A DNA stretch of 35,761 nucleotides from Xanthobacter autotrophicus (GTDB lineage: Bacteria; Pseudomonadota; Alphaproteobacteria; Rhizobiales; Xanthobacteraceae). Numbering within the stretch: position 1 is the first letter of the stretch; each line of letters begins with the position of its first letter. The stretch covers positions 1 through 35,761 of the forward strand of contig NZ_JAIVFO010000031.1 in assembly GCF_029991245.1 (NCBI RefSeq), given 5' to 3'. The notes below the pieces were generated by a model that saw nothing but the letters and a program-made list of their open reading frames with translations, was not told the origin of the DNA and searched no databases. The position numbers and the translations under genes were made by a program. Of the stretch, positions 15,290-21,913 are shown one piece after another.

Positions 15290-15946
15290 ATGACGCAATC
15301 GGTTCCCCGCCACCATCACCAGACCGCCGCCACCGCCGCGGCACCGCTCGCGCCCATCGCGGTCGCACCCTCGCCGGAGACGCTGGCGCTGCTGGAGACG
15401 CGCCGCTCCCTGCCCCTGCGTGCGCTGGTGGAACCGGGCCCCGACGGCGCCGAACTCGACCGCATGCTCGCCATCGCCGCCCGGGTGCCGGACCATGGCC
15501 GGCTGGTGCCGTGGCGCTTCATCGTGCTCGAAGGGGCGGCGCGCGCCGTCGCCGGCGATCGGCTGGACGCGCTCTATGCCGCGCAGAACCCCGGCCTCGC
15601 GCCCGAAAAGGCGCAGATGTGGCGGGACTATCTGCTGCGCGCACCGGTGACGGTGGTCGTGGTGAGCCGGACCGACCCGGCGGCAAAAATTCCGGAATTC
15701 AATCAGCTGCTGTCCGCGGGCGCCGCTGCAATGAACCTTGTCATCGCAGCTTCAGCCATGGGCTTTTCCGCCCTGTGGCTGCTGAAATGGCCCGGCCGCG
15801 ATGCGGATGCCGCAGCCCTGCTGGGCGTCGCCGGGACGGAAAAGGTGGCCGGCTTCATCCATTTGGGCCGGCCGGCGGCGCTGGCCGAGGACCGGCCCCG
15901 CCCGCACCTCGACGACGTGGTGACGCGCTGGCGGCCCGAGCCTTGA
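15290..15946 (+). CDS. Nitroreductase family protein, YdjA-like
   Basis: A 218-residue FMN-dependent oxidoreductase of the nitroreductase fold. The first 30 residues are a His/Ala/Thr-rich variable tail. The core begins ETRRSLPLRALVEPGPDGAELDRML, followed by AARVPDHGRLVPWRF, the FMN-binding 'APDHG-L-PWRF' signature of the single-domain YdjA subgroup. AGAAAMNLVIAASAMGFSALW is the dimer-interface helix. It ends with GFIHLGRPA. The physiological electron acceptor is unknown for this group. ATG 15290 is preceded by CAGGAC. It converges on the small membrane protein gene, with the stop codons five bases apart. Confidence 0.87.
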   Translation: MTQSVPRHHHQTAATAAAPLAPIAVAPSPETLALLETRRSLPLRALVEPGPDGAELDRMLAIAARVPDHGRLVPWRFIVLEGAARAVAGDRLDALYAAQNPGLAPEKAQMWRDYLLRAPVTVVVVSRTDPAAKIPEFNQLLSAGAAAMNLVIAASAMGFSALWLLKWPGRDADAAALLGVAGTEKVAGFIHLGRPAALAEDRPRPHLDDVVTRWRPEP

Positions 15947-15951
15947 GGGCC

Positions 15952-16230
15952 TCAGACGGTGAGCGACGCCTCCACGCGCACGGCGCGACGGAAATAGACG
16001 ATGCTGACATAGACGGCGACCACGGCGAACAGGCCCATCAGGACGTATTCGCCCACATCGCCCAGGTTGAGCAGGCCCGCCAGCGCCCAGCCGGCGGCGA
16101 TGGCCGTGGCGAAGGCCTCGGTGGCGACGAGGGCTGTCGCGCTCAAGACCGTGAAGAGATGGCCGCCGCGCCCTGCACCCGCCACGTTGGAACCCGCCAC
16201 GTTGGAACCCGCCTCCTGCGAACCTGCCAT
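15952..16230 (-). CDS. Small two-helix membrane protein
   Basis: A 92-residue protein with two predicted transmembrane helices, LFTVLSATALVATEAFATAIAAGWALAGLL (about 26-55) and VLMGLFAVVAVYVSIVYF (about 64-81), ending in a basic RRAVRVEASLTV tail. The N-terminus contains AGSNVAGSNVAG, coded by a 15-bp DNA duplication. GGGAG lies six bases before ATG 16230; another ATG two codons earlier overlaps that site. I do not recognise the family. It is probably an inner-membrane protein of unknown role. Confidence 0.75.
   Translation of the reverse strand: MAGSQEAGSNVAGSNVAGAGRGGHLFTVLSATALVATEAFATAIAAGWALAGLLNLGDVGEYVLMGLFAVVAVYVSIVYFRRAVRVEASLTV
16177..16213 (-). repeat. 15-bp in-frame tandem repeat, 2.5 copies
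   Basis: ACCCGCCACGTTGGA at 16177-16191 and 16192-16206, followed by partial ACCCGCC (16207-16213). It is in frame with the small membrane protein and adds five residues (AGSNV) to its N-terminal tail. Confidence 0.9.
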
Positions 16231-16472
16231 TGTCATCTCCCGCGGCTTCGGCCTCGGCCTGCCGCTGCATATACCTCTGGCTCAAAGTTCCTCAGGTCCG
16301 TGATACCTAAGCTCTTGAGCCTTGTTCGCCCGCCGCCCCGCGGTGCCTGAACCACACCCGCCCGGTGCCCGCCAAAGCCCGGACCCATGGTCCTGAACGG
16401 GTCGGGAAACTGCGACGCGCGCGCCGCCGGGTCAAGTCCGCCCCGCCGGCCCGCTGAAAAAGGAGACCTTGC

Positions 16473-18083
16473 ATGCTGTCGGCCGAAGCCCACGAAAGCA
16501 TCCACACCATGGCGGGCATGGTCGCCGCCCCGCACCATCTGGCGGCGGAGGCGGGACGCGAGGTCCTGGCCGAGGGCGGCAACGCCATCGAGGCCATGGT
16601 GGCGGCCGCTGCTGCCATCGCCGTGGTCTATCCGCACATGAACCATATGGGCGCCGACGGCTTCTGGCTGATCCGCGAGCCCTCCGGCCGGGTGCGCTAT
16701 ATCGAGGCCTGCGGTTTCGCCGGCGCGCGCGCCACCATCCCCTTCTATCACGACCTCGGCCTTGGGGCGGTTCCCACCCGCGGGCCGCTGGCCGCCGTCA
16801 CCGTGCCCGGCGCGGTGGACGGCTGGCGCCTGGCGCTTGAAGCCGCCGGCGCCCACGGCGGGCGCATGACCCTGAAGCGCCTGCTGGAACCCGCCGTCCG
16901 CCATGCCCGCGAAGGGGTGCCGGTCTCGCGCTCCCAGGCCGCCCTCACCGCCCAGAAGAAAGCCGAGCTGGAAGACGCGCCGGGCTTCGCGGCAGCCTTC
17001 CTGACGGCGGACCGGGCGGTGCCGCAGGCGGGAACGCTCCAGCGCCAGCAACGCCTCGCCGACACCCTGGACCATCTCGCCCGCGCCGGCCTCGCCGATT
17101 TCTACCACGGCGACGTGGGCCGCGAGATCGGGACCGATCTGGAGCGCATCGGCAGCCCGGTCACCCGAGAAGACCTCAAGCGCTACGCGGCGGTGGAGCG
17201 GGCGCCGCTGGCGGTGGATATCGGCCCCGGCCGGCTGTTCAACGCCCCGCCGCCCACCCAGGGACTGGCCTCGCTGCTCATCCTCGCCTTGTTCGACCGG
17301 CTGAAGGTGAAGCGGGCGGACAGCTTCGAGCACGTGCACGGGCTGATCGAGGCGACCAAGCGCGCCTTCCTGGTGCGCGACAAGGTGGTGTGCGACTACG
17401 AACACCTGACCCACGATCTTGCCGCCCTGCTTGCGCCCGAGGCCATCGCCAGGCGGGCCGCCGACATCGAGATGGGCCGCGCCCTCCCCTGGCCGCAGGG
17501 CAAGGCCGGCGGCGACACGGTGTGGCTCGGCGCGGCGGACAAGTCGGGGCTGGTGGTGTCCTACATCCAGTCCATCTTCTTCGAGTTCGGCTCCGGCTGC
17601 GTGCTGCCGTCCACCGGTGTGCTGATGCAGAATCGCGGCGCCAGCTTCTCCCTGGAGCCGGGGGCGCTCAATCCGCTGAAGCCCGGCCGGCGGCCGTTCC
17701 ATACCCTGAACCCGGCGCTGGCGGTGCTCGCCGACGGGCGAGTGATGGCCTATGGCACCATGGGCGGGGAAGGCCAGCCGCAGACACAGTCCGCCGTCTT
17801 CAGCCGCCACGTCCTGTTCGGCGTGCCGCTGGGGGAGGCCATCGCCCGGCCGCGCTGGCTTCTGGGCCGCACCTGGGGCGACGTGGAGACGCGGCTGCGG
17901 CTGGAGCCGCGATTCGACGACGAAGTGGTGGAGCGCCTCAAGCTGGTGGGGCACGACCTGGCCCTGGTTCCCCACGCCTACAGCGATACCATGGGCCATG
18001 CGGGGGCCGTGGTGCTGCATCCCGGCGGGCGCATCGAGGGCGCGCACGATCCGCGCTCCGACGGCGGCGCGGCGGGGGTGTAG
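16473..18083 (+). CDS. Gamma-glutamyltransferase-family Ntn hydrolase (possibly oxamate amidohydrolase-like)
   Basis: A 536-residue proenzyme of the Ntn-hydrolase GGT family. GGNAIEAMVAAAAAIAVVYPHM (35-56) and GADGFWLI (60-67) match the family N-terminus. Thr349 in GGDTV is the expected autocleavage and catalytic nucleophile, giving a large N-terminal and a roughly 188-residue C-terminal subunit. RRPFHTLNPALAV and YGTMGGEGQPQTQ are the late substrate-site segments. There is no signal peptide, unlike periplasmic Ggt, so a cytoplasmic enzyme is predicted. The 'RE-AP' segment whose arginine binds the gamma-glutamyl carboxylate in Ggt reads GARATIP here. A different amide substrate is therefore likely; the purine-pathway oxamate amidohydrolase HpxW is one candidate, by recollection only. 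AAGGAG precedes ATG 16473. Confidence 0.85.
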   Translation: MLSAEAHESIHTMAGMVAAPHHLAAEAGREVLAEGGNAIEAMVAAAAAIAVVYPHMNHMGADGFWLIREPSGRVRYIEACGFAGARATIPFYHDLGLGAVPTRGPLAAVTVPGAVDGWRLALEAAGAHGGRMTLKRLLEPAVRHAREGVPVSRSQAALTAQKKAELEDAPGFAAAFLTADRAVPQAGTLQRQQRLADTLDHLARAGLADFYHGDVGREIGTDLERIGSPVTREDLKRYAAVERAPLAVDIGPGRLFNAPPPTQGLASLLILALFDRLKVKRADSFEHVHGLIEATKRAFLVRDKVVCDYEHLTHDLAALLAPEAIARRAADIEMGRALPWPQGKAGGDTVWLGAADKSGLVVSYIQSIFFEFGSGCVLPSTGVLMQNRGASFSLEPGALNPLKPGRRPFHTLNPALAVLADGRVMAYGTMGGEGQPQTQSAVFSRHVLFGVPLGEAIARPRWLLGRTWGDVETRLRLEPRFDDEVVERLKLVGHDLALVPHAYSDTMGHAGAVVLHPGGRIEGAHDPRSDGGAAGV

Positions 18084-18225
18084 AGCGCGATCCGAGCACA
18101 TGGAACCAGCCTGCTCGGTCAATTCCAGGCTTCAAGAAAGCGACCGCGTTTTCGCGCGAAGGAGCAGCGGGTTGGTCCGCAAGCCCGACGGACGCCGGGC
18201 CGGCCGGGCGGAACCGGACGGCCGC

Positions 18226-18265
18226 AAAATAAAGCCGGCTGCCCTCCGGGGAGAGGACAGCCGGC
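18226..18265 (-). terminator. Intrinsic terminator with U-rich tail
   Basis: GCCGGCTG (18234-18241) pairs with CAGCCGGC (18258-18265). On the minus strand the stem is followed directly by TTTATTTT (complement of 18226-18233). This is the best-formed terminator here and would end the leftward transcript of the Gln-rich mini-protein about 160 bases after its stop. Confidence 0.75.
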
Positions 18266-18321
18266 GGCTTCGGCTCTTGTCTTCGGGCATGTTGCCGATG
18301 TGAAGAACGGATAACCGCTCA

Positions 18322-18353
18322 GGCGAATATCACCTGGGGCGAATATCACCTGG
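18322..18353. repeat. 16-bp exact tandem duplication
   Basis: GGCGAATATCACCTGG is present twice head-to-tail (18322-18337, 18338-18353) with no mismatch, in the 3' region of the mini-protein transcript. Confidence 0.92.
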
Positions 18354-18423
18354 GCGATCCACCCTTCACCTCGGCCGAGAGCACCCATTCGCCCATCAGC
18401 TTGCGCGCCGATGGGCGCGTGCC

Positions 18424-18615
18424 CTAGCGCTGGTCGCGCCGCTCGTCCCGTTGATTCTCGTTCCGTTGGCCTCCCTGCTGCTGGCCGCCCTTCTGGCCCG
18501 GCACCTGGGCCTGCTGCTGCTGGCCCTTGTCCTTGCCCTGGCCTTCGCGGCCTTTTTCGTTCTGGTTCGGGTTCTGGTTGGGCGGATTGCGCTGATCCTG
18601 GTCACGATTGGACAT
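18424..18615 (-). CDS. Disordered Gln/Asn/Arg-rich mini-protein
   Basis: A 63-residue, almost wholly hydrophilic protein: MSNRDQDQRNPPNQNPNQNE at the start, a GREGQGKDKGQQQQ middle and an RNENQRDERRDQR end. It has no aromatic residues and almost no aliphatic ones, so it must be intrinsically disordered. GGAG sits eight bases before ATG 18615, and a strong terminator lies downstream, which supports a real gene. Similar short polar proteins occur in Rhizobiales genomes as hypotheticals. Hydrophilin-like protection or RNA binding are possible roles, but nothing in the sequence decides this. Confidence 0.72.
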   Translation of the reverse strand: MSNRDQDQRNPPNQNPNQNEKGREGQGKDKGQQQQAQVPGQKGGQQQGGQRNENQRDERRDQR

Positions 18616-18849
18616 GATCGCTTCTCCAAGCCAGCCCCGTGGGATGAAACGCCCCATGGCATCACCCGGTTCCGCCGGACCCGCAGAATGTTTGGTGCCC
18701 GCGCCAAGGGTCAAGGTGCGCCTTGCCGCCGCTCCAAGACCCGCACTCCCGAGACCCGCACCCATGGTGAGCACGCATGACTGGGGCGCGTCACACGCAC
18801 GCATGGCAGGGTTGCGCGGCCTCCAGGGAGGCGGCCAGCGAGGCTGCGC
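18616..18849. other. Intergenic region between carD terminator and mini-protein gene
   Basis: About 230 bases with no convincing coding sequence. It should carry the leftward promoter of the mini-protein gene. AGACCCGCAC occurs twice, 15 bases apart, but no clear promoter boxes are seen. Confidence 0.4.
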
Positions 18850-18881
18850 AAAAAGAAAGACCCGGCCGAAGCCGGGTCTTT
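18850..18881 (-). terminator. Intrinsic terminator of carD
   Basis: AAAGACCCGGC (18856-18866) pairs perfectly with GCCGGGTCTTT (18871-18881) around a CGAA tetraloop. On the minus strand it is followed by CTTTTT. It lies 42 bases after the carD stop. Confidence 0.88.
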
Positions 18882-18923
18882 GACTTGGAACAGGATCACG
18901 CGATCAAAGATCACGCAGCCAGA

Positions 18924-19511
18924 TCACGCGGCCTCGTCGGCCTCGATCTCCGCGTCCAGGTCGGCCTCTTCCACCACCTTGGTGGCGCCGCGGCGCGGAC
19001 CCTTGAGCAGGTTCTGCTCGATGAGCTTCACCGCCTCGGTCTCGGTGATGTTGTTCACCGCCGAAAGCTCGCGGGCCATGCGATCCAGAGCGGCTTCGTA
19101 AAGCTGGCGCTCGGAATAGGACTGCTCGGGCTGGGCGTCGGACCGGTAGAGATCGCGCACCACTTCGGAAATGGCGACGAGATCGCCGGAATTGATCTTG
19201 GCTTCGTATTCCTGCGCGCGGCGGCTCCACATGGTGCGCTTCACGCGGGCGCGGCCCTGAAGAGTCTCCAGCGACTTGTCGACGATATTGGTCTCGGAGA
19301 GCTTGCGCATGCCGACGGTGGCGATCTTGGGAACGGGCACCCGCAGCGTCATCTTGTCCTTTTCAAACGAGATCACGAAGAGTTCGAGCTTGAAACCGGC
19401 GACTTCCTGTTCCTCGATGGACACGATGCGGCCCACGCCGTGGGACGGGTAAACAATGTGCTCACCCGTCTTGAAGCCGAGACGGGTCTGCGCGTTCTTC
19501 TTTGCCGACAT
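18924..19511 (-). CDS. carD: CarD family transcriptional regulator
   Basis: A 195-residue RNA-polymerase-binding regulator. The N-terminal CarD/TRCF-type Tudor-like domain covers about 8-70 (FKTGEHIVYPSHGVGRIVSIEEQEVAGFKLELFVI). The helical C-terminal domain follows (WSRRAQEYEAKINSGDLVAISEVVRDLYR). The protein ends in an acidic tail, VVEEADLDAEIEADEAA. CarD proteins bind the RNA polymerase beta subunit and stabilise open complexes, notably at rRNA promoters. ATG 19511 (MSAKKNAQTRLGF) is the family start; GGAG lies ten bases upstream. The frame upstream is open but non-coding in character. It is a monocistronic unit with its own terminator. Confidence 0.95.
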   Translation of the reverse strand: MSAKKNAQTRLGFKTGEHIVYPSHGVGRIVSIEEQEVAGFKLELFVISFEKDKMTLRVPVPKIATVGMRKLSETNIVDKSLETLQGRARVKRTMWSRRAQEYEAKINSGDLVAISEVVRDLYRSDAQPEQSYSERQLYEAALDRMARELSAVNNITETEAVKLIEQNLLKGPRRGATKVVEEADLDAEIEADEAA

Positions 19512-19817
19512 GCTCTTGACACTCCTGATCCGGCCCAAGGACATGAAGCCTGGGGCCGAACCTGTTGGCGCGGAGGCCGGCCGGTCCGGTACCGGGACGG
19601 CGCGCACCCTGGCGCTGCGGACTTGGGTCGCGGCCGGAACGCCCGCCAACCCGCTCAGCCAGTCGATGGCGATGGACAGCCCCCGCGCCACGCCGTAAGT
19701 GTCGGCAGGCACGTAAATTCTCGCCCGTATAATCTCGAGAATACGCCCATGGTCATGCGCGAACACTGAGCGGGCGCGAAGCGGCTGGTTGGGTGAAAGC
19801 AATCGACTGTAAAGTCA

Positions 19818-19845
19818 CGTATATCACAATTTTTGTCGGAATCAA
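19818..19845 (-). promoter_or_regulatory. Candidate sigma-70 promoter for carD
   Basis: On the minus strand TTGATT (complement of 19840-19845) and TATACG (complement of 19818-19823) are 16 bases apart, in the most AT-rich stretch of the region. Transcription from here would give a leader of about 300 bases before carD. Confidence 0.45.
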
Positions 19846-19948
19846 AGCGCGCCTGTCGCCAACCTTACTTGGCCGGGTGCGAGCGGCAACTTGGCCGCGA
19901 TCTTGGCGGGCGCGCCGCCCCGCGGATTTGCCGTCGCCGGCCTCAGCC

Positions 19949-19968
19949 ATATAAGCATTTCCTTATAT
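19949..19968 (+). promoter_or_regulatory. Inverted repeat upstream of ahcY, SahR-type operator candidate
   Basis: ATATAAG (19949-19955) and CTTATAT (19962-19968) form a perfect 7-bp inverted repeat with spacer CATTTC. It is a strikingly AT-rich 20-bp palindrome in GC-rich DNA, about 90 bases before the ahcY start. ArsR-family SahR regulators respond to S-adenosylhomocysteine and control ahcY in several proteobacteria through AT-rich palindromes. The match is by pattern only. Confidence 0.5.
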
Positions 19969-20056
19969 CCTTATTGCCGCAATGAAGGCGCCGTGCTACA
20001 GGCGCGCATCCCGACCTGCGCCGTGTGCGGCGCGGCGCATTCCAGCGGAGCAATCC

Positions 20057-21454
20057 ATGAGCAACGATTACGTGGTGAAGGACATCAACCTTGCGGACTG
20101 GGGTCGCAAGGAGCTGGACATCGCCGAAATCGAAATGCCCGGCCTCATGGCCACCCGCGCCGAATACGGCCCGTCCCAGCCGCTGAAGGGCGCCCGCATC
20201 GCCGGCTCCCTGCACATGACCATCCAGACCGGCGTGCTCATCGAGACGCTGAAGGCGCAGGGCGCCGACGTGCGCTGGGCCTCGTGCAACATCTACTCCA
20301 CCCAGGACCACGCCGCCGCCGCCATCGCCGCGGCCGGCGTGCCCGTCTTCGCCGTGAAGGGCGAGACGCTGGAGGAATACTGGGAATACACCCACCGCAT
20401 CTTCGAGTGGGCCGACGGCGGCGCGCCGAACATGATCCTGGACGACGGCGGCGACGCCACCCTCCTCGTCCATCTCGGCCTGCGCGCGGAAAACGGCGAC
20501 ACCGCCTTCCTCGACGGCGCCACCAACGAGGAGGAGGAAGTCCTCTTCGCCGCCATCAAGCGCCGCCTGAAGCACAAGCCCGGCTGGTACACCCTGCTCG
20601 CCAAGTCCATCCGCGGCGTGACCGAAGAGACCACCACGGGCGTGCATCGCCTCTACGAGATGCAGAAGAAGGGCACGCTGCTGTGGCCCGCCATCAACGT
20701 CAACGACAGCGTCACCAAGTCCAAGTTCGACAATCTCTACGGCTGCCGTGAGTCGCTGGTGGACGGCATCCGCCGCGGCACCGACGTGATGATGGCCGGC
20801 AAGGTGGCCATGGTCGCCGGCTTCGGCGACGTGGGCAAGGGCTCCGCCGCCTCCCTGCGCAATGCCGGCTGCCGGGTCATGGTGTCGGAGATCGACCCCA
20901 TCTGCGCCCTCCAGGCCGCCATGGAAGGCTATGAGGTCACCACCATGGACGACGCCGCCAGGCGCGCCGACATCTTCGTGACCGCCACCGGCAATTTGGA
21001 CGTGATCACGGTGGATCACATGCGGGCCATGAAGGACCGCGCCATCGTCTGCAACATCGGCCACTTCGACAGCGAGATTCAGGTGGCCGGCCTCAAGAAC
21101 CTGAAGTGGCACAATGTGAAGCCGCAGGTGGACGAGGTGGAGTTCGCCGACGGCAAGCGCATCATCCTTTTGTCGGAGGGGCGCCTGGTGAACCTCGGCA
21201 ACGCCACCGGCCACCCGAGCTTCGTCATGTCCGCGTCCTTCACCAACCAGACGCTGGCGCAGATCGAGCTGTTCACCAAGCCCGGCCAGTACGGCAAGGA
21301 AGTCTACACCCTGCCCAAGCACCTGGACGAGAAGGTGGCTTCGCTGCACCTGGACAAGATCGGGGTGAAGCTGACCCGCCTCACCGACCAGCAGTCCGCC
21401 TATATCGGCGTGCCCCAGCAGGGTCCGTTCAAGAGCGAGCACTACCGCTACTGA
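20057..21454 (+). CDS. ahcY: Adenosylhomocysteinase
   Basis: A 465-residue NAD-dependent hydrolase that splits S-adenosylhomocysteine into adenosine and homocysteine, relieving product inhibition of methyltransferases. Substrate-domain segments are [15 protein letters not shown] (51-65) and [15 protein letters not shown] (76-90). The NAD-binding loop is GFGDVGKG (255-262). The C-terminus is KSEHYRY, the conserved family end that reaches the neighbouring subunit. The insert around 145-185 is the segment found in plant and proteobacterial enzymes. ATG 20057 has GGAG six bases upstream; an upstream ATG at 19982 would add 25 non-family residues. A strong stem-loop terminator follows. Confidence 0.97.
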   Translation: MSNDYVVKDINLADWGRKELDIAEIEMPGLMATRAEYGPSQPLKGARIAGSLHMTIQTGVLIETLKAQGADVRWASCNIYSTQDHAAAAIAAAGVPVFAVKGETLEEYWEYTHRIFEWADGGAPNMILDDGGDATLLVHLGLRAENGDTAFLDGATNEEEEVLFAAIKRRLKHKPGWYTLLAKSIRGVTEETTTGVHRLYEMQKKGTLLWPAINVNDSVTKSKFDNLYGCRESLVDGIRRGTDVMMAGKVAMVAGFGDVGKGSAASLRNAGCRVMVSEIDPICALQAAMEGYEVTTMDDAARRADIFVTATGNLDVITVDHMRAMKDRAIVCNIGHFDSEIQVAGLKNLKWHNVKPQVDEVEFADGKRIILLSEGRLVNLGNATGHPSFVMSASFTNQTLAQIELFTKPGQYGKEVYTLPKHLDEKVASLHLDKIGVKLTRLTDQQSAYIGVPQQGPFKSEHYRY

Positions 21455-21496
21455 GCGGTGCCCGGCGGCGCTTCGCCCTGCCCCCCTTTCACAGCG

Positions 21497-21522
21497 GAAC
21501 GCCGGCCCCCGGGCCGGCGTTC
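21497..21522 (+). terminator. Terminator of ahcY
   Basis: GAACGCCGGCCC (21497-21508) pairs perfectly with GGGCCGGCGTTC (21511-21522), followed by GTCGTTTGG. It lies 42 bases after the ahcY stop. Confidence 0.85.
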
Positions 21523-21913
21523 GTCGTTTGGAGGGCGTTGTGCGGGGTTTGCGGCAGTGCATTGTCTTCCCCCGCGAACGGGGCTAGGTGTTGGAAATAC
21601 CCGCCCCATGCGGGCAGACCCGGACGGGTCCGGAGCAGCGTCTTTCGATCCGGGGCTTCGGCTCGGGGCGGAGCGGTGCACGGTCCGGTTCCCTGCCCAT
21701 GTGCCACGGACGGGAAACGCGCGGGGGCTTGCCTTGAACGGTTTCGTGCGACGGTCGCGAGGCGTGACACTGCGCGACGTGATACCAGGTGTCATGGGCT
21801 TCCAGTTGACTGGGTACCGCCACACCGCCGGGTGCCGAATGACGGCTAAGAGCGCCGGTCGGCGCCCCCCCTTCCCCCTGCCCGACGCGCGGCACTGAGC
21901 GCGATCGCCCTCT
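21523..21913. other. Intergenic region upstream of kup
   Basis: About 390 bases. It contains small stems (GACCCG/CGGGTC around 21625-21640) and an inverted pair TGACAC/GTGTCA about 18 bases apart around 21767-21796 in an extragenic-repeat-like context. No gene is convincing. The kup promoter must lie here, but I cannot point to clear boxes. Confidence 0.4.

Larger units (their letters stand above)
18084..18423. other. Intergenic region with several repeats
   Basis: About 340 bases between two convergent genes. It contains an inverted repeat CCGAGCA/TGCTCGG (18092-18098, 18112-18118) in a GAGCGCGATCC-type extragenic element, the terminator at 18226-18265 and the 16-bp tandem duplication at 18322-18353. 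No gene is supported. Confidence 0.55.
19512..20056. other. Divergent regulatory region, carD and ahcY
   Basis: About 545 bases. The carD side carries a long apparent leader, and an AT-rich core at 19797-19850 holds a candidate carD promoter. The ahcY side holds an AT-rich inverted repeat at 19949-19968. I looked for the conserved layout of SAH or SAM riboswitches before ahcY and did not recognise one. Confidence 0.5.

Noticed and set aside
14806-15291. Minus-strand reading frame between the cold-shock and nitroreductase genes
   Set aside because: It has no ribosome-binding site, a Gly/Arg/Pro-rich random-looking translation, and overlaps the probable leader and promoter region.
16233-18122. 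Long minus-strand open frame opposite the GGT-family gene
   Set aside because: It is a shadow frame of a gene with an intact catalytic motif. It has no ribosome-binding site and no domain.
18119-18388. Possible small minus-strand gene with the 16-bp duplication
   Set aside because: It spans the terminator hairpin and the repeats, has no ribosome-binding site, and its composition is unlike a folded protein.
19869-20056. SAH or SAM riboswitch upstream of ahcY
   Set aside because: I could not recognise the conserved core by eye. A covariance-model search with the SAH, SAM-II and SAM/SAH models would decide; a significant hit would overturn this rejection.
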